NCBI GenBank assembly: GCA_963663775.1
Contig: OY760624.1
Location: 558,001-622,000, forward strand
Length of the DNA: 64,000 nucleotides
Direction of reading: 5' to 3'
Source: G963663775 sp963663775
GTDB lineage: Bacteria; Bacillota; Clostridia; Oscillospirales; Butyricicoccaceae
Part shown: positions 17,429 through 24,864 of the stretch, piece after piece
Numbering within the stretch: position 1 is the stretch's first letter
How the letters are laid out: each line of letters starts with the position of its first letter
Translations under genes and position numbers: made by a program
Notes under the pieces: generated by a model
Seen by the model: the letters and a program-made list of their open reading frames with translations, nothing else
What the model was told of the DNA's origin: nothing
The model's database searches: none

Positions 17429-18282
17429 CTATTTTTGGCTCCTTCATAAAGTTGTTTCATCGTGACGGCGTCCTCCGCCTGTGTGCCTGCGGATTCGCAG
17501 ATAAAGGTGGGGGTGTAGCCACGTTCCGCCGCCAACTGCGCAATCGGGTCAAATTCCGGTCCATAAACCGTATCTGCGAAGGTCAAGTGTCGCTTTTCGC
17601 CCTTGTCCGTATATTCGATTTTGGAAAAATGGCTGTGAAACACCCGTGCACGTTCCATGCCGATGGTGTTTTCCATTTGGTCAAACAGCGCAGAAAACGC
17701 TTCTTTCGTGCGAAATTTCCCCTGCGTCCGTGCGTTGAGATGTCCAAAGTCAATGCACGGCAGCAGACGGTCATCCTGCGCCACAAAACAGAATACTTCC
17801 TCGGCACTGCCCATCACACTCTGTTTGCCCATGGTTTCCAGACAGACCGTTTGCTGACCATAGCCTGCGGCATCCATTTCCCGCAAAATCTGCCGTATAT
17901 TTTCCACCGTGTTTTGTGCCGCACGTTCCCGTGACAGCTTGCCTTGCCCGCCGCAGTGCACGGTCAAACGGGTTGCGCCCATTGCCTGCGCCACCGCACA
18001 GCTCTGCAAAATATACCCAATATTTTTTTCCACCCGCTCCGGCTCTTCCGAAGACAGGTTGATGAAATACGGCGTGTGAATCGACATGGCTATGCCGTAT
18101 TCCTGCGCCTGCTCCCCAATTTTTTCTGCTGTTTTCGTGCCGACATTCACCCCACGCCCGCACTGATATTCATAAGCATTCAGCCCCATCGCCGCCAGCC
18201 AGCGTGGCGCATCCGCCGTGGCCTTATAGCCTGCCTCTGCAAACGACTGGGCATTCCCCGCAGGTCCAAACTTAGCTTCCAT
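17425..18282 (-). CDS. Endonuclease IV-type TIM-barrel protein
   Basis: A 285-residue AP endonuclease family 2 protein, which cleaves abasic sites in DNA in characterised members. Visible ligand-bearing strands are MSIHTPYFINLSS, LTVHCGGQGK, VCLETMGKQ, PCIDFGHLNA, RVFHSHFSKIEY and FICESAG, matching the endonuclease IV metal positions. ATG 18282 has GGAG eight bases upstream and lies inside the end of yqeG (11-base overlap). Divergence from classical Nfo leaves room for another sugar-isomerase-like role, but the metal site supports the nuclease call. Confidence 0.85.
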   Translation of the reverse strand: MEAKFGPAGNAQSFAEAGYKATADAPRWLAAMGLNAYEYQCGRGVNVGTKTAEKIGEQAQEYGIAMSIHTPYFINLSSEEPERVEKNIGYILQSCAVAQAMGATRLTVHCGGQGKLSRERAAQNTVENIRQILREMDAAGYGQQTVCLETMGKQSVMGSAEEVFCFVAQDDRLLPCIDFGHLNARTQGKFRTKEAFSALFDQMENTIGMERARVFHSHFSKIEYTDKGEKRHLTFADTVYGPEFDPIAQLAAERGYTPTFICESAGTQAEDAVTMKQLYEGAKNR

Positions 18283-18796
18283 TTGTTTTTCTCCGTGTTT
18301 CCATTTGTTTTTTTCCCGATGCGATAAATCCACGTTCAAACTGATAGCGCAAATGAATCAGAAAATCCCGATGGTCAATTGAATTGACATAGCAGGTCAT
18401 CGCCGCCCCTGCCCGATTGCCGCCAAAGGTATCGGTGTAAATCTGGTCACCAATCACGGCACATTGCGCAATCGGCAATCCCAGCTGCTTTGCTCCACGC
18501 AAAAAGCCTTCTTTCGATGGCTTATAGGCACGATGCAGATGGGGCACGCCCAGTTCCTCACAAAACAGCTGCACCCGCTCGGCCTTATTATTAGACAAAA
18601 CCAGCACGGCAATACCTGCCTGCACAAAGCTTTGCAAAAAAGGACCGACCTGCTCGGATGGCTTCGGCGCATGTCTGGATGCCATGGTGCCATCCAAATC
18701 GATTAAAATCCCACGGACACCGCTTTGCAGCATCAGCTCGGGCGTAATTTCATAAATAGACGCAAACACATATGTCGGAATGAATTGATTTTTCAA
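18272..18796 (-). CDS. YqeG-family HAD phosphatase
   Basis: A 174-residue HAD IIIA protein with motif I DLDGTMASR at about 33-41, SNN for motif II, a Lys in YKPSKEGF and the GDQIYTD motif. YqeG-like proteins are phosphatases of the phosphatidylglycerophosphate-phosphatase group; the substrate here is not known. The start is TTG 18796 with GGAGG and AAAGG upstream. First gene of a four-gene coupled operon that ends with the aminopeptidase. Confidence 0.88.
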   Translation of the reverse strand: MKNQFIPTYVFASIYEITPELMLQSGVRGILIDLDGTMASRHAPKPSEQVGPFLQSFVQAGIAVLVLSNNKAERVQLFCEELGVPHLHRAYKPSKEGFLRGAKQLGLPIAQCAVIGDQIYTDTFGGNRAGAAMTCYVNSIDHRDFLIHLRYQFERGFIASGKKQMETRRKTNGS

Positions 18797-18893
18797 AGCC
18801 TTTTCGTCCTCCCATTGGCATGATAAAAAGCGTTTCTACATACAATAGTGTAATGGATTTCGCATGCAATGTCCAGTCAAAGGAGTGATTTTC

Positions 18894-19685
18894 ATGGCAC
18901 TGCCCGATTCTGTTATTCTTGTCTGTGCCGGTAATGATGCGTTGCAGGCGGCAGACAGCGGACATCCCCTGCTCCAGCTTTGCTTGACCATCAACACGCA
19001 GGGCAGCCTGTATACTGCCTGCCAGCGCACGCTGTCAAACGGCTATCTGGGACTGCAAGACCCCGGCACACAGGTCACGCAAATTCCTGCCGCCCCCATT
19101 GCGGAAGCGTTGCTGCAGGAATGCCGCCGCACCGGCGTGCGTGGTGTGTTTGCGGATTTGGAGAGTGACACGCGCGCCGTGCGTGCGCTTTGCAAAACAC
19201 TGGACACGGTGCTTTATGATGCCGATATGCCTCTGTTTGTGCCGCCCTCCCGTGCGCAGGATGTTTCCCATGCCATCATTACCTTTGAAACCGCCATCAG
19301 CGGCGGCAGTCTGTCCGAACGCCTTTCCGAGGCGCAAACCCAATATGGACGTGACCGTGTTGCCGCCTTGCTGCAACCCATCAGTGCGGATTTCTGTATG
19401 CCCTCCGACACGGCGGACGGCTCACCGCTGACTCCCGCCGAGCGCCATGCGCTGTGGCAGCACCACCAGTCCCAGATTTTCTTTTCACGGGAGCTGTGCG
19501 CCAAATATTTCACCTATATGGACGCCGAACACCATGGGCATTTTGTGCTGTTCGATGATGAAGCCACGTGGCTTGCCAAGCTTTCCGTGTTGGAAGGGCT
19601 GCATATCCCGCATTGCTTTGCGCTGTATCCGGATGCTGCACCCATGCTGCGGACAGCATCCGCCACAAGCGCTGTCAAACCGTGA
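18894..19685 (+). CDS. Uncharacterised protein, possibly TIM-barrel/GH18-like
   Basis: A 263-residue protein I do not recognise at family level. It has no signal peptide or membrane segment. A strand-like GVFADLES at about residues 84-91 and a late FDDEATWLAKLSVLEGL segment recall the order of strands in GH18-type barrels, but a clear DxxDxE catalytic motif is missing. ATG 18894 follows AAAGGAG by eight bases; an upstream in-frame ATG at 18864 lacks a ribosome site. It is divergent from yqeG and its end overlaps the ybaK end by 11 bases. Confidence 0.6.
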   Translation: MALPDSVILVCAGNDALQAADSGHPLLQLCLTINTQGSLYTACQRTLSNGYLGLQDPGTQVTQIPAAPIAEALLQECRRTGVRGVFADLESDTRAVRALCKTLDTVLYDADMPLFVPPSRAQDVSHAIITFETAISGGSLSERLSEAQTQYGRDRVAALLQPISADFCMPSDTADGSPLTPAERHALWQHHQSQIFFSRELCAKYFTYMDAEHHGHFVLFDDEATWLAKLSVLEGLHIPHCFALYPDAAPMLRTASATSAVKP

Positions 19686-20160
19686 TGTCTGCGCAGCTGC
19701 CCTCCACCAGCTGCAGCAATGCTTCTGGTGCGGTTTCTATCTGATATCCGATTTTTCCTGCTGAAACGATGATTGCAGGGATTTTCTGCGCTGTTTCGTG
19801 AAATACCGTGGGATATGCCTTTTTCATGCCAACAGGAGAACAGCCGCCACGCACATATCCTGTCAGCCCCAAAATTTCCTTGACCGCAATCAATTCCACT
19901 GCCTTTTCCCCTGCCGCTTTGGCAGCTTTTTTCAAATCCAGTTCTGCGGCAACCGGCACCACAAACACCAATATTCTGCTGCTTTTTCCCCGTGCCACCA
20001 GTGTTTTGAACACTTGGCTAGGGTCTTGCCCCAACAGTGCCGCCACTGTCACGCCGTCCACGGCTTCTTTGCCGTGCGGATATTCATGTGCCGTATAGGC
20101 GATACCTGCCTGCTCCAAAATGCGCATCACATTTGTTTTCAGCTCCGTATGTTTTGCCAT
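19675..20160 (-). CDS. ybaK: YbaK/EbsC-type aminoacyl-tRNA deacylase
   Basis: Hydrolyses mischarged Cys-tRNA(Pro) in characterised members. The 161-residue protein shows YTAHEYPHG near the N-terminus, QVFKTLVARG with the conserved Lys, the glycine-containing GYVRGGCSPVGMKK loop, and the C-terminal GYQIETAPEALLQL. It has its own divergent promoter with the MmcQ gene and converges on the unknown protein at 18894-19685. Confidence 0.93.
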   Translation of the reverse strand: MAKHTELKTNVMRILEQAGIAYTAHEYPHGKEAVDGVTVAALLGQDPSQVFKTLVARGKSSRILVFVVPVAAELDLKKAAKAAGEKAVELIAVKEILGLTGYVRGGCSPVGMKKAYPTVFHETAQKIPAIIVSAGKIGYQIETAPEALLQLVEGSCADITV

Positions 20161-20197
20161 ATTCCTGCCTCTCCTGCCTTCCTATCCTCTTTTTCCT

Positions 20198-20226
20198 ATT
20201 ATACGCCGTATCGATTTTATGCACAA
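20198..20226 (-). promoter_or_regulatory. Promoter of ybaK
   Basis: On the minus strand TTGTGC (20221-20226) and TATAAT (20198-20203) are 17 bases apart, 38 bases before the ybaK start. Confidence 0.75.
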
Positions 20227-20231
20227 GCTGC

Positions 20232-20260
20232 TTTACAGACCCGCTCCCGCATGCTATACT
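20232..20260 (+). promoter_or_regulatory. Promoter of the MmcQ/YjbR-like gene
   Basis: TTTACA (20232-20237) and TATACT (20255-20260) are 17 bases apart. The leader to the ATG is about 100 bases and holds no structure I recognise. Back-to-back with the ybaK promoter, five bases between the -35 elements. Confidence 0.75.
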
Positions 20261-20365
20261 TACACAAAATAGGTTTCACTCTATTTTATGTAATATATTC
20301 CATCATTTTTTCTCGAAAAGGATGTCGGTATCCCCTATCAGAGATTGAAAAGGAGCTTTGTGCAA

Positions 20366-20734
20366 ATGAAATACGAATGGTTGGATGCATACTGCCTTTC
20401 TAAGCAAGGTGCAGAAAAAGATTACAAGGTTGAATGGGAAGTCACACGCTATATGATTGGCGGAAAAATGTTTGCAATGGTCGGTGACAACAAGCAAAAG
20501 CGCCCGATTGTCACGCTCAAGTGTGCGCCGGAATTTGGAGAACTGCTGCGCCAAGCACATGAAGACATTGCACCCGGCTATTATATGAACAAACTGCACT
20601 GGAATTCCGTGGATTTAAACGGAGATGTGCCGGATGAAACCGTTCGAGAAATGATTGATATGTCCTATGAACTCATTCTGCACGGATTGACCAAAGCCGC
20701 TCAAAAATCTATTTTGGAGGCGGCTGCAATCTAG
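20366..20734 (+). CDS. MmcQ/YjbR-family protein
   Basis: A 122-residue MmcQ/YjbR (DUF419-type) protein, a small DNA-binding-like fold of unknown function. Typical features are the early KGAEKDYKVEWEVTRYMIGGKMFAMV strand pair, LKCAPEFGELLR and the PGYYMNKLHWNSVDL block. ATG 20366 lies ten bases after AGGAG; GTG 20360 is an alternative. It is monocistronic between a promoter and a likely terminator. Confidence 0.85.
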   Translation: MKYEWLDAYCLSKQGAEKDYKVEWEVTRYMIGGKMFAMVGDNKQKRPIVTLKCAPEFGELLRQAHEDIAPGYYMNKLHWNSVDLNGDVPDETVREMIDMSYELILHGLTKAAQKSILEAAAI

Positions 20735-20771
20735 CACTCCCGATGTGCATCCTTATTTTATCCACACCCTG

Positions 20772-20816
20772 ACAGAATCTATGGCATTTGCTGATGATTT
20801 TCTGTTTGTTTTTTTG
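20772..20816 (+). terminator. Probable terminator after the MmcQ-like gene
   Basis: ACAGAA (20772-20777) pairs with TTCTGT (20800-20805) with partial extension inward, followed by a TTGTTTTTTT tract. The stem is short. Confidence 0.5.
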
Positions 20817-20826
20817 CGTTTATTGG

Positions 20827-20856
20827 TTGAGTTCCCCTTGTCAAAAGGTGTATAAT
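20827..20856 (+). promoter_or_regulatory. Promoter of pta
   Basis: TTGAGT (20827-20832) and TATAAT (20851-20856) with an 18-base spacer, 48 bases before the pta ATG. Confidence 0.7.
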
Positions 20857-20904
20857 AAGAGTATTACCGATGAACGATAATAGAACAAAGGAGATTATGG
20901 CACT

Positions 20905-21876
20905 ATGTTTGAAAATCTGATTGCTACCTTGAAAGCTGACCCGCGTAAGCTGGTCTTTACCGAAGGTCCGGACCCGCGCATTCTGGAGGCGGCTTCTCGT
21001 CTGATGCAGGACGGCATCCTCACCCCGATTTTGGTCGGCAACGTGGACGAAGTCACCGCTGCTGCAAAGGCTGGCAGCTTTGACATCACCGGCATCGACA
21101 TCATTGACCCTGCAACCTATGCAGAAATGGATGCAATGGTGGAAAAGATGGTGGAACTGCGCAAGGGCAAGATGACCGCAGAAGACTGCCGCAAGGCGCT
21201 GTCCAAGGGCAACTATTTCGGCACTATGCTGGTGAAGATGGGCTTGGCTGACGGTCTGCTCGGCGGCGCAACCTACTCCACCGCTGACACGGTTCGTCCG
21301 GCGCTGCAGCTCATCAAGACCAAGCCAGGCAACAAGATTGTATCTTCCTGTTTTATTCTGGTTCGTGAAGCCGATGGCAAGGAAGAAAAGTATGCTATGG
21401 GCGACTGCGCCATCAACATTGCGCCGAATGAGGACGAGTTGGTGGAAATCGCAGTGGAAACCGCACGCACCGCAAAGGCATTTGACATTGACCCTAAGGT
21501 CGCGATGCTGTCCTATTCCACCATGGGCTCCGGCAAGGGTGACAGCGTGGACATGATGCGCAATGCAGCCGCAAAGGCAAAGGAAGCAGCTCCCGATCTG
21601 GCAATCGACGGCGAACTGCAGTTTGACGCAGCTTTCTCTCCGGTTGTTGCACAGACGAAGTGCAAGGGTTCTCCGGTTGCAGGGCAGGCAAACACCTTTA
21701 TTTTCCCGGACATCAACGCCGGCAACATCGGCTACAAAATCGCACAGCGTTTGGGTGGCTTTGCAGCGTTCGGTCCGATTTTGCAGGGCTTGAATGCACC
21801 TATCAACGACTTGTCCCGTGGCTGTGATGCGGAAGAAGTCTATCAGATGGCAATCATCACCGCTGGTTTGAAGTAA
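20905..21876 (+). CDS. pta: Phosphate acetyltransferase
   Basis: Interconverts acetyl-CoA and acetyl phosphate in acetate metabolism. The 323-residue short-form Pta has the FTEGPDPRILEAA N-terminal block, GLADGLLGGATYSTADTVRP, MLSYSTMGSGKG, the DGELQFDAAFSP strand and the C-terminal NIGYKIAQRLGG..GPILQGL. Codon use is GC-richer and more regular than neighbours, suggesting high expression. ackA, often next to pta, is not in the window. Confidence 0.96.
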   Translation: MFENLIATLKADPRKLVFTEGPDPRILEAASRLMQDGILTPILVGNVDEVTAAAKAGSFDITGIDIIDPATYAEMDAMVEKMVELRKGKMTAEDCRKALSKGNYFGTMLVKMGLADGLLGGATYSTADTVRPALQLIKTKPGNKIVSSCFILVREADGKEEKYAMGDCAINIAPNEDELVEIAVETARTAKAFDIDPKVAMLSYSTMGSGKGDSVDMMRNAAAKAKEAAPDLAIDGELQFDAAFSPVVAQTKCKGSPVAGQANTFIFPDINAGNIGYKIAQRLGGFAAFGPILQGLNAPINDLSRGCDAEEVYQMAIITAGLK

Positions 21877-21889
21877 TCTGCGGTATGTA

Positions 21890-21932
21890 TAAAAAAGAAC
21901 GGTACTGTCATAGGCAGCACCGTTCTTTTTTT
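21890..21932. terminator. Bidirectional terminator between pta and yihY
   Basis: AAAAAAGAACGGT pairs with ACCGTTCTTTTTTT around an ACTGTC..GGCAGC inner region; A and T runs on both flanks. The yihY stop lies inside its 3' edge. Confidence 0.88.
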
Positions 21933-22782
21933 ATCGCCCGACATCCTTTTGGATGCCTTTCGGCTGTTTCATGCTCCAAATAATATGATTGAGCTGTGCC
22001 CCCATCAGAATGACCATTCCCATCAAATAAAGCCACAGCATCAGCACAATCATCGCCCCCAATGAGCCATACAACAGGGAGTAGCTCGCCATATTGTCCA
22101 CATAAAATGAAAAACCCATGGACAGCAGCCCCCACACCACCGCTGAAAATACGGTGCCCGGCACGGCATTGCGCCAACGCAGCTTTACATTGGGTACAAT
22201 GCGGTTAAACAGCAGCAAAAACGCCAAAACCAAGGCAATCGCAATCCAATAGCCGCCAATTTGCAGTACATGCTGTATTGTCGGCGGCACAGGAAAATAG
22301 GTCACTGCAAATCGTGCAATTGTCCTGCCAATGACCACCACCGCAAAGCTGGCAACAATCGCCCCCAAAAAAATGATGGTCAGCAAAAGGGACAAGAGCA
22401 TTTGCCCCGCACCGCCCACACGGATTGGCACACGATACAGCCGGTTGACGGTGCGCAGCAGCGAGCGCATCGCACGGGAAAGGAACAGCATGGTCAGCAA
22501 AACGCCTATCACCATCGGCCGAACAGACGACATCCCGCCGACATATTCCAAATATCCTTGAATCATGGCACTCAAACTGCTTGGCAAAAATGTGTGCATA
22601 CGATTTAAAACCTGCGCAGACAGGACAATGCTGCCCAGCACAGAGTTGAGAAACATCAGCAGCGGAAAAAAGGAAAACAGCAAAAAATACGCAAGCTCCG
22701 CCGATGCCTGTGAAATGCCGTCTGTAAAATATCGATGCACCATTTGCCGCAGGACATATGGCACAACATGCGGTTTTTGCAT
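21931..22782 (-). CDS. YihY/BrkB-family membrane protein
   Basis: A 283-residue polytopic membrane protein with about six hydrophobic segments and the family pattern: QASAELAYFLLFSFFPLLMF near the N-terminus, SRAMRSLLRTVNRLYRV in the middle, the PG motif after KLRWRNAVPGT, and YGSLGAMIVLMLWLYLMGMVILMGAQLN near the end. YihY proteins were once called RNase BN in error; their transport role is unsettled. ATG 22782 follows GAGGAGG. Confidence 0.92.
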   Translation of the reverse strand: MQKPHVVPYVLRQMVHRYFTDGISQASAELAYFLLFSFFPLLMFLNSVLGSIVLSAQVLNRMHTFLPSSLSAMIQGYLEYVGGMSSVRPMVIGVLLTMLFLSRAMRSLLRTVNRLYRVPIRVGGAGQMLLSLLLTIIFLGAIVASFAVVVIGRTIARFAVTYFPVPPTIQHVLQIGGYWIAIALVLAFLLLFNRIVPNVKLRWRNAVPGTVFSAVVWGLLSMGFSFYVDNMASYSLLYGSLGAMIVLMLWLYLMGMVILMGAQLNHIIWSMKQPKGIQKDVGR

Positions 22783-22817
22783 GCTTTCGCCTCCTCTCCA
22801 GACCCCTTCTGTGCTGT

Positions 22818-22846
22818 ATTGTATCAGCTTTGCTTGGCATTATCCA
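22818..22846 (-). promoter_or_regulatory. Likely promoter of yihY
   Basis: Minus-strand TGGATA (22841-22846) and TACAAT (22818-22823), 17 bases apart, 36 bases from the ATG. The -35 is a 4/6 match. Confidence 0.5.
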
Positions 22847-22973
22847 TCGAAAAAAGCCGTTTTTTTTTCCATTGCAGAAAAAAAAATTCTTTTTTCGACA
22901 AAATCCTCTTTCTTTTTTGCCGAACTTCCGTTACAATAGAATACGAACATTTATTCGACAGGAGGGTTTTCCA

Positions 22974-23543
22974 TTGAAACAACCTGCTCGCAAAAACACG
23001 TGCTGCTTTTCCGGCTACCGTCCCGAAAAAATTTCTTCTGCGCTGACCGACTGCACGGAAATCCCTGACCACTTACAGCAGCCCTTGTGTGACGCCATCT
23101 ATGCCGCCTATCAAGACGGATACACCCACTTCTTAACCGGCATGAGCCGTGGATTTGACCTGTGGGCAGCGCAAGCGGTTTTGCAGCTGCAGCAAAACTT
23201 GCCGCTGCGGCTGCTGTGCATTCTTCCCTTTTCGGCGCAGGCATCCAACTGGCCGCATGCTTGGCAGCAGGTCTATCACAAGGTGTGCATGCACGCAGAC
23301 CAAGTGTTTACCATGTCACCCCAGTATTATGCCGGCTGCTATCATGCACGCAATCGCTTTTTGGCAGACGCATCCTCGCATCTCATCTGCTATTATGATG
23401 GACGCTCCGGCGGTACCCGATACACGGTGCAGTATGCAGCAGCCAATGGGCTCACGATGCAAAACCTTGCAGACACACAGCTGTCCTTTTATTCTTTGTG
23501 CACAAAAACGTCACGCATGCAAAATGGCCTGCCGCAGGATTGA
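22974..23543 (+). CDS. DUF1273/SLOG-family protein (YpsA-like)
   Basis: A 189-residue protein of the SLOG superfamily as in YpsA/DUF1273. It shows CCFSGYRPEK near the N-terminus, FLTGMSRGFDLWAA with the nucleotide-loop glycine, LPFSAQASNW, and HARNRFLADASSHLICYYDGRSGGT with the second phosphate-binding motif. The family is thought to bind nucleotides or derivatives. TTG 22974 is the start: GGAGGG lies seven bases upstream, whereas the open frame further upstream runs through an A/T-rich tract. The last codons and stop are inside a terminator hairpin. Confidence 0.82.
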   Translation: MKQPARKNTCCFSGYRPEKISSALTDCTEIPDHLQQPLCDAIYAAYQDGYTHFLTGMSRGFDLWAAQAVLQLQQNLPLRLLCILPFSAQASNWPHAWQQVYHKVCMHADQVFTMSPQYYAGCYHARNRFLADASSHLICYYDGRSGGTRYTVQYAAANGLTMQNLADTQLSFYSLCTKTSRMQNGLPQD

Positions 23544-23560
23544 GCGGCAAGCCATTTTTT
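23520..23560. terminator. Terminator overlapping the DUF1273 gene end
   Basis: AAAATGGCcTGCCGC pairs with GCGGCAaGCCATTTTTT. The TGA stop at 23541-23543 sits in the loop, so the 5' arm is coding. A and T runs on both sides make it usable for ilvE on the minus strand as well. Confidence 0.8.
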
Positions 23561-23608
23561 CACACATTCACAAGGATAGACTGCACCGTTGCCGCTTGCA
23601 GCTGGCAA

Positions 23609-24676
23609 TCAATCCACCAAAACTGTCCAGCCCAGTTCATCGGGCAAATTACCCCACTGGATGCCTGTCAGCGTGTCATACAGCTTGTGTGTCAGCGCAC
23701 CGATATTCCCTTCGTTGATATAAGCAACCTCGTCTTCATAGCGCAGCTCGCCCACCGGAGAAATGACCGCCGCTGTACCCGTGCCAAAGACTTCCTCCAG
23801 CTTGCCATCTTGAGATGCCTGCATAATGGTTTGGATGGAAACACGTTTTTCGGACACAGGGATGCCCCATTTGCGCATCAGGTCTATGCAGGACATACGT
23901 GTGACACCCGGCAAAACCGTGCCCGTGGTAGGTGCGGTATACACCGTGCCGTCGATTTTAAAGAAGCAGTTCATAGAACCGACCTCTTCTACATATTTGT
24001 GCTCCACACCGTCCAGCCACAACGTCTGTGCATATCCCATCTCGTGCGCCTTCATCTGCGATGCCAAGCTTGCTGCATAGTTGCCGCCGCACTTGGTGAA
24101 GCCTGTGCCGCCCGGACAAGCACGTGTATATTCATCCTCGACAAAAATCTTGACCGGATTGATGCCAGACTCATAATATGCGCCCACTGGCGTGCAAATA
24201 ATCATAAACTGATGCGTTTTGGAGGTACGAACCCCCAAGTGCGGCTCGGTTGCAAATACAAACGGACGAATATAGAGGGAAGTGCCCGGCTGAGAGGGCA
24301 CCCAGTCCGCCTCGGTTTTGACAATCGCCTTCACCGCCTGCACAAAATCTTCCACCGACAGCGATGGCAAACACATGCGCTGATTGGTGTTCATCATGCG
24401 CTGTGCATTTTTTTCCGGGCGGAACAGCTGAATCTCACCCGCAGGGGTGCGATACGCCTTCATCCCTTCGAAAGATTCCATCGCATAATGCAGAACCATC
24501 GCGGCGGGGTCCAATGCAATCGGTGCATACGGCACGATGCGTGCATCATGCCACCCAAGCCCTTCCGTATGATCCACAATCAGCATATGGTCGGTATAGT
24601 AGACGCCAAAGCCCAATTTGTCCTGATTTGGTTTTTCCTTCTTGGTTTTTGCAAGATCATATTTGATGTCCAGCAT
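23609..24676 (-). CDS. ilvE: Branched-chain amino acid aminotransferase
   Basis: PLP enzyme of fold type IV that makes or degrades Leu, Ile and Val. The 355-residue length and motifs fit the long-form IlvE: FGVYYTDHMLIVDH, HYAMESFEGMKAYR, LYIRPFVFATEPHLGV, KCGGNYAASLASQMKA with the PLP Lys, EVGSMNCFFKI, and EVFGTGTAAVISPVGEL. ATG 24676 has only a weak GAGTG site; the frame stays open 26 codons upstream through the promoter region, so those codons are not used. No riboswitch or T-box is seen in its leader. Confidence 0.95.
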   Translation of the reverse strand: MLDIKYDLAKTKKEKPNQDKLGFGVYYTDHMLIVDHTEGLGWHDARIVPYAPIALDPAAMVLHYAMESFEGMKAYRTPAGEIQLFRPEKNAQRMMNTNQRMCLPSLSVEDFVQAVKAIVKTEADWVPSQPGTSLYIRPFVFATEPHLGVRTSKTHQFMIICTPVGAYYESGINPVKIFVEDEYTRACPGGTGFTKCGGNYAASLASQMKAHEMGYAQTLWLDGVEHKYVEEVGSMNCFFKIDGTVYTAPTTGTVLPGVTRMSCIDLMRKWGIPVSEKRVSIQTIMQASQDGKLEEVFGTGTAAVISPVGELRYEDEVAYINEGNIGALTHKLYDTLTGIQWGNLPDELGWTVLVD

Positions 24677-24725
24677 GTTGAAATCACTCTTTTCTGCTTT
24701 ATTGCTAAAAAGCTTATTTTCTTCT

Positions 24726-24754
24726 ATTTTATAGAAGAACCCCGCATTTTGCAA
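24726..24754 (-). promoter_or_regulatory. Promoter of ilvE
   Basis: Minus-strand TTGCAA (24749-24754) and TAAAAT (24726-24731), 17 bases apart, about 50 bases from the ATG. Confidence 0.65.
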
Positions 24755-24789
24755 GGGGGCATGTCTTCTTTTTTCAGTTTTTTCGTTTG

Positions 24790-24819
24790 TTGCAGAAAAT
24801 ATGCCGAATATGCTATACT
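24790..24819 (+). promoter_or_regulatory. Promoter of the stalk/deacetylase-like gene
   Basis: TTGCAG (24790-24795) and TATACT (24814-24819) with an 18-base spacer, 45 bases before the ATG. Divergent from the ilvE promoter. Confidence 0.7.
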
Positions 24820-24864
24820 ACAAGCAGTCTATGCGTATCCACATCTTGAGAAGGAGCCTTTTGT

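Noticed and set aside
20905..21876. Horizontal transfer of pta because of regular codon use
   Set aside because: Highly expressed core genes show the same bias; the ribosomal genes here look alike.
24677..24864. T-box or leader peptide upstream of ilvE
   Set aside because: No T-box AGGGTGGNACCGCG-like block and no run of branched-chain codons; the leader is only about 45 bases.
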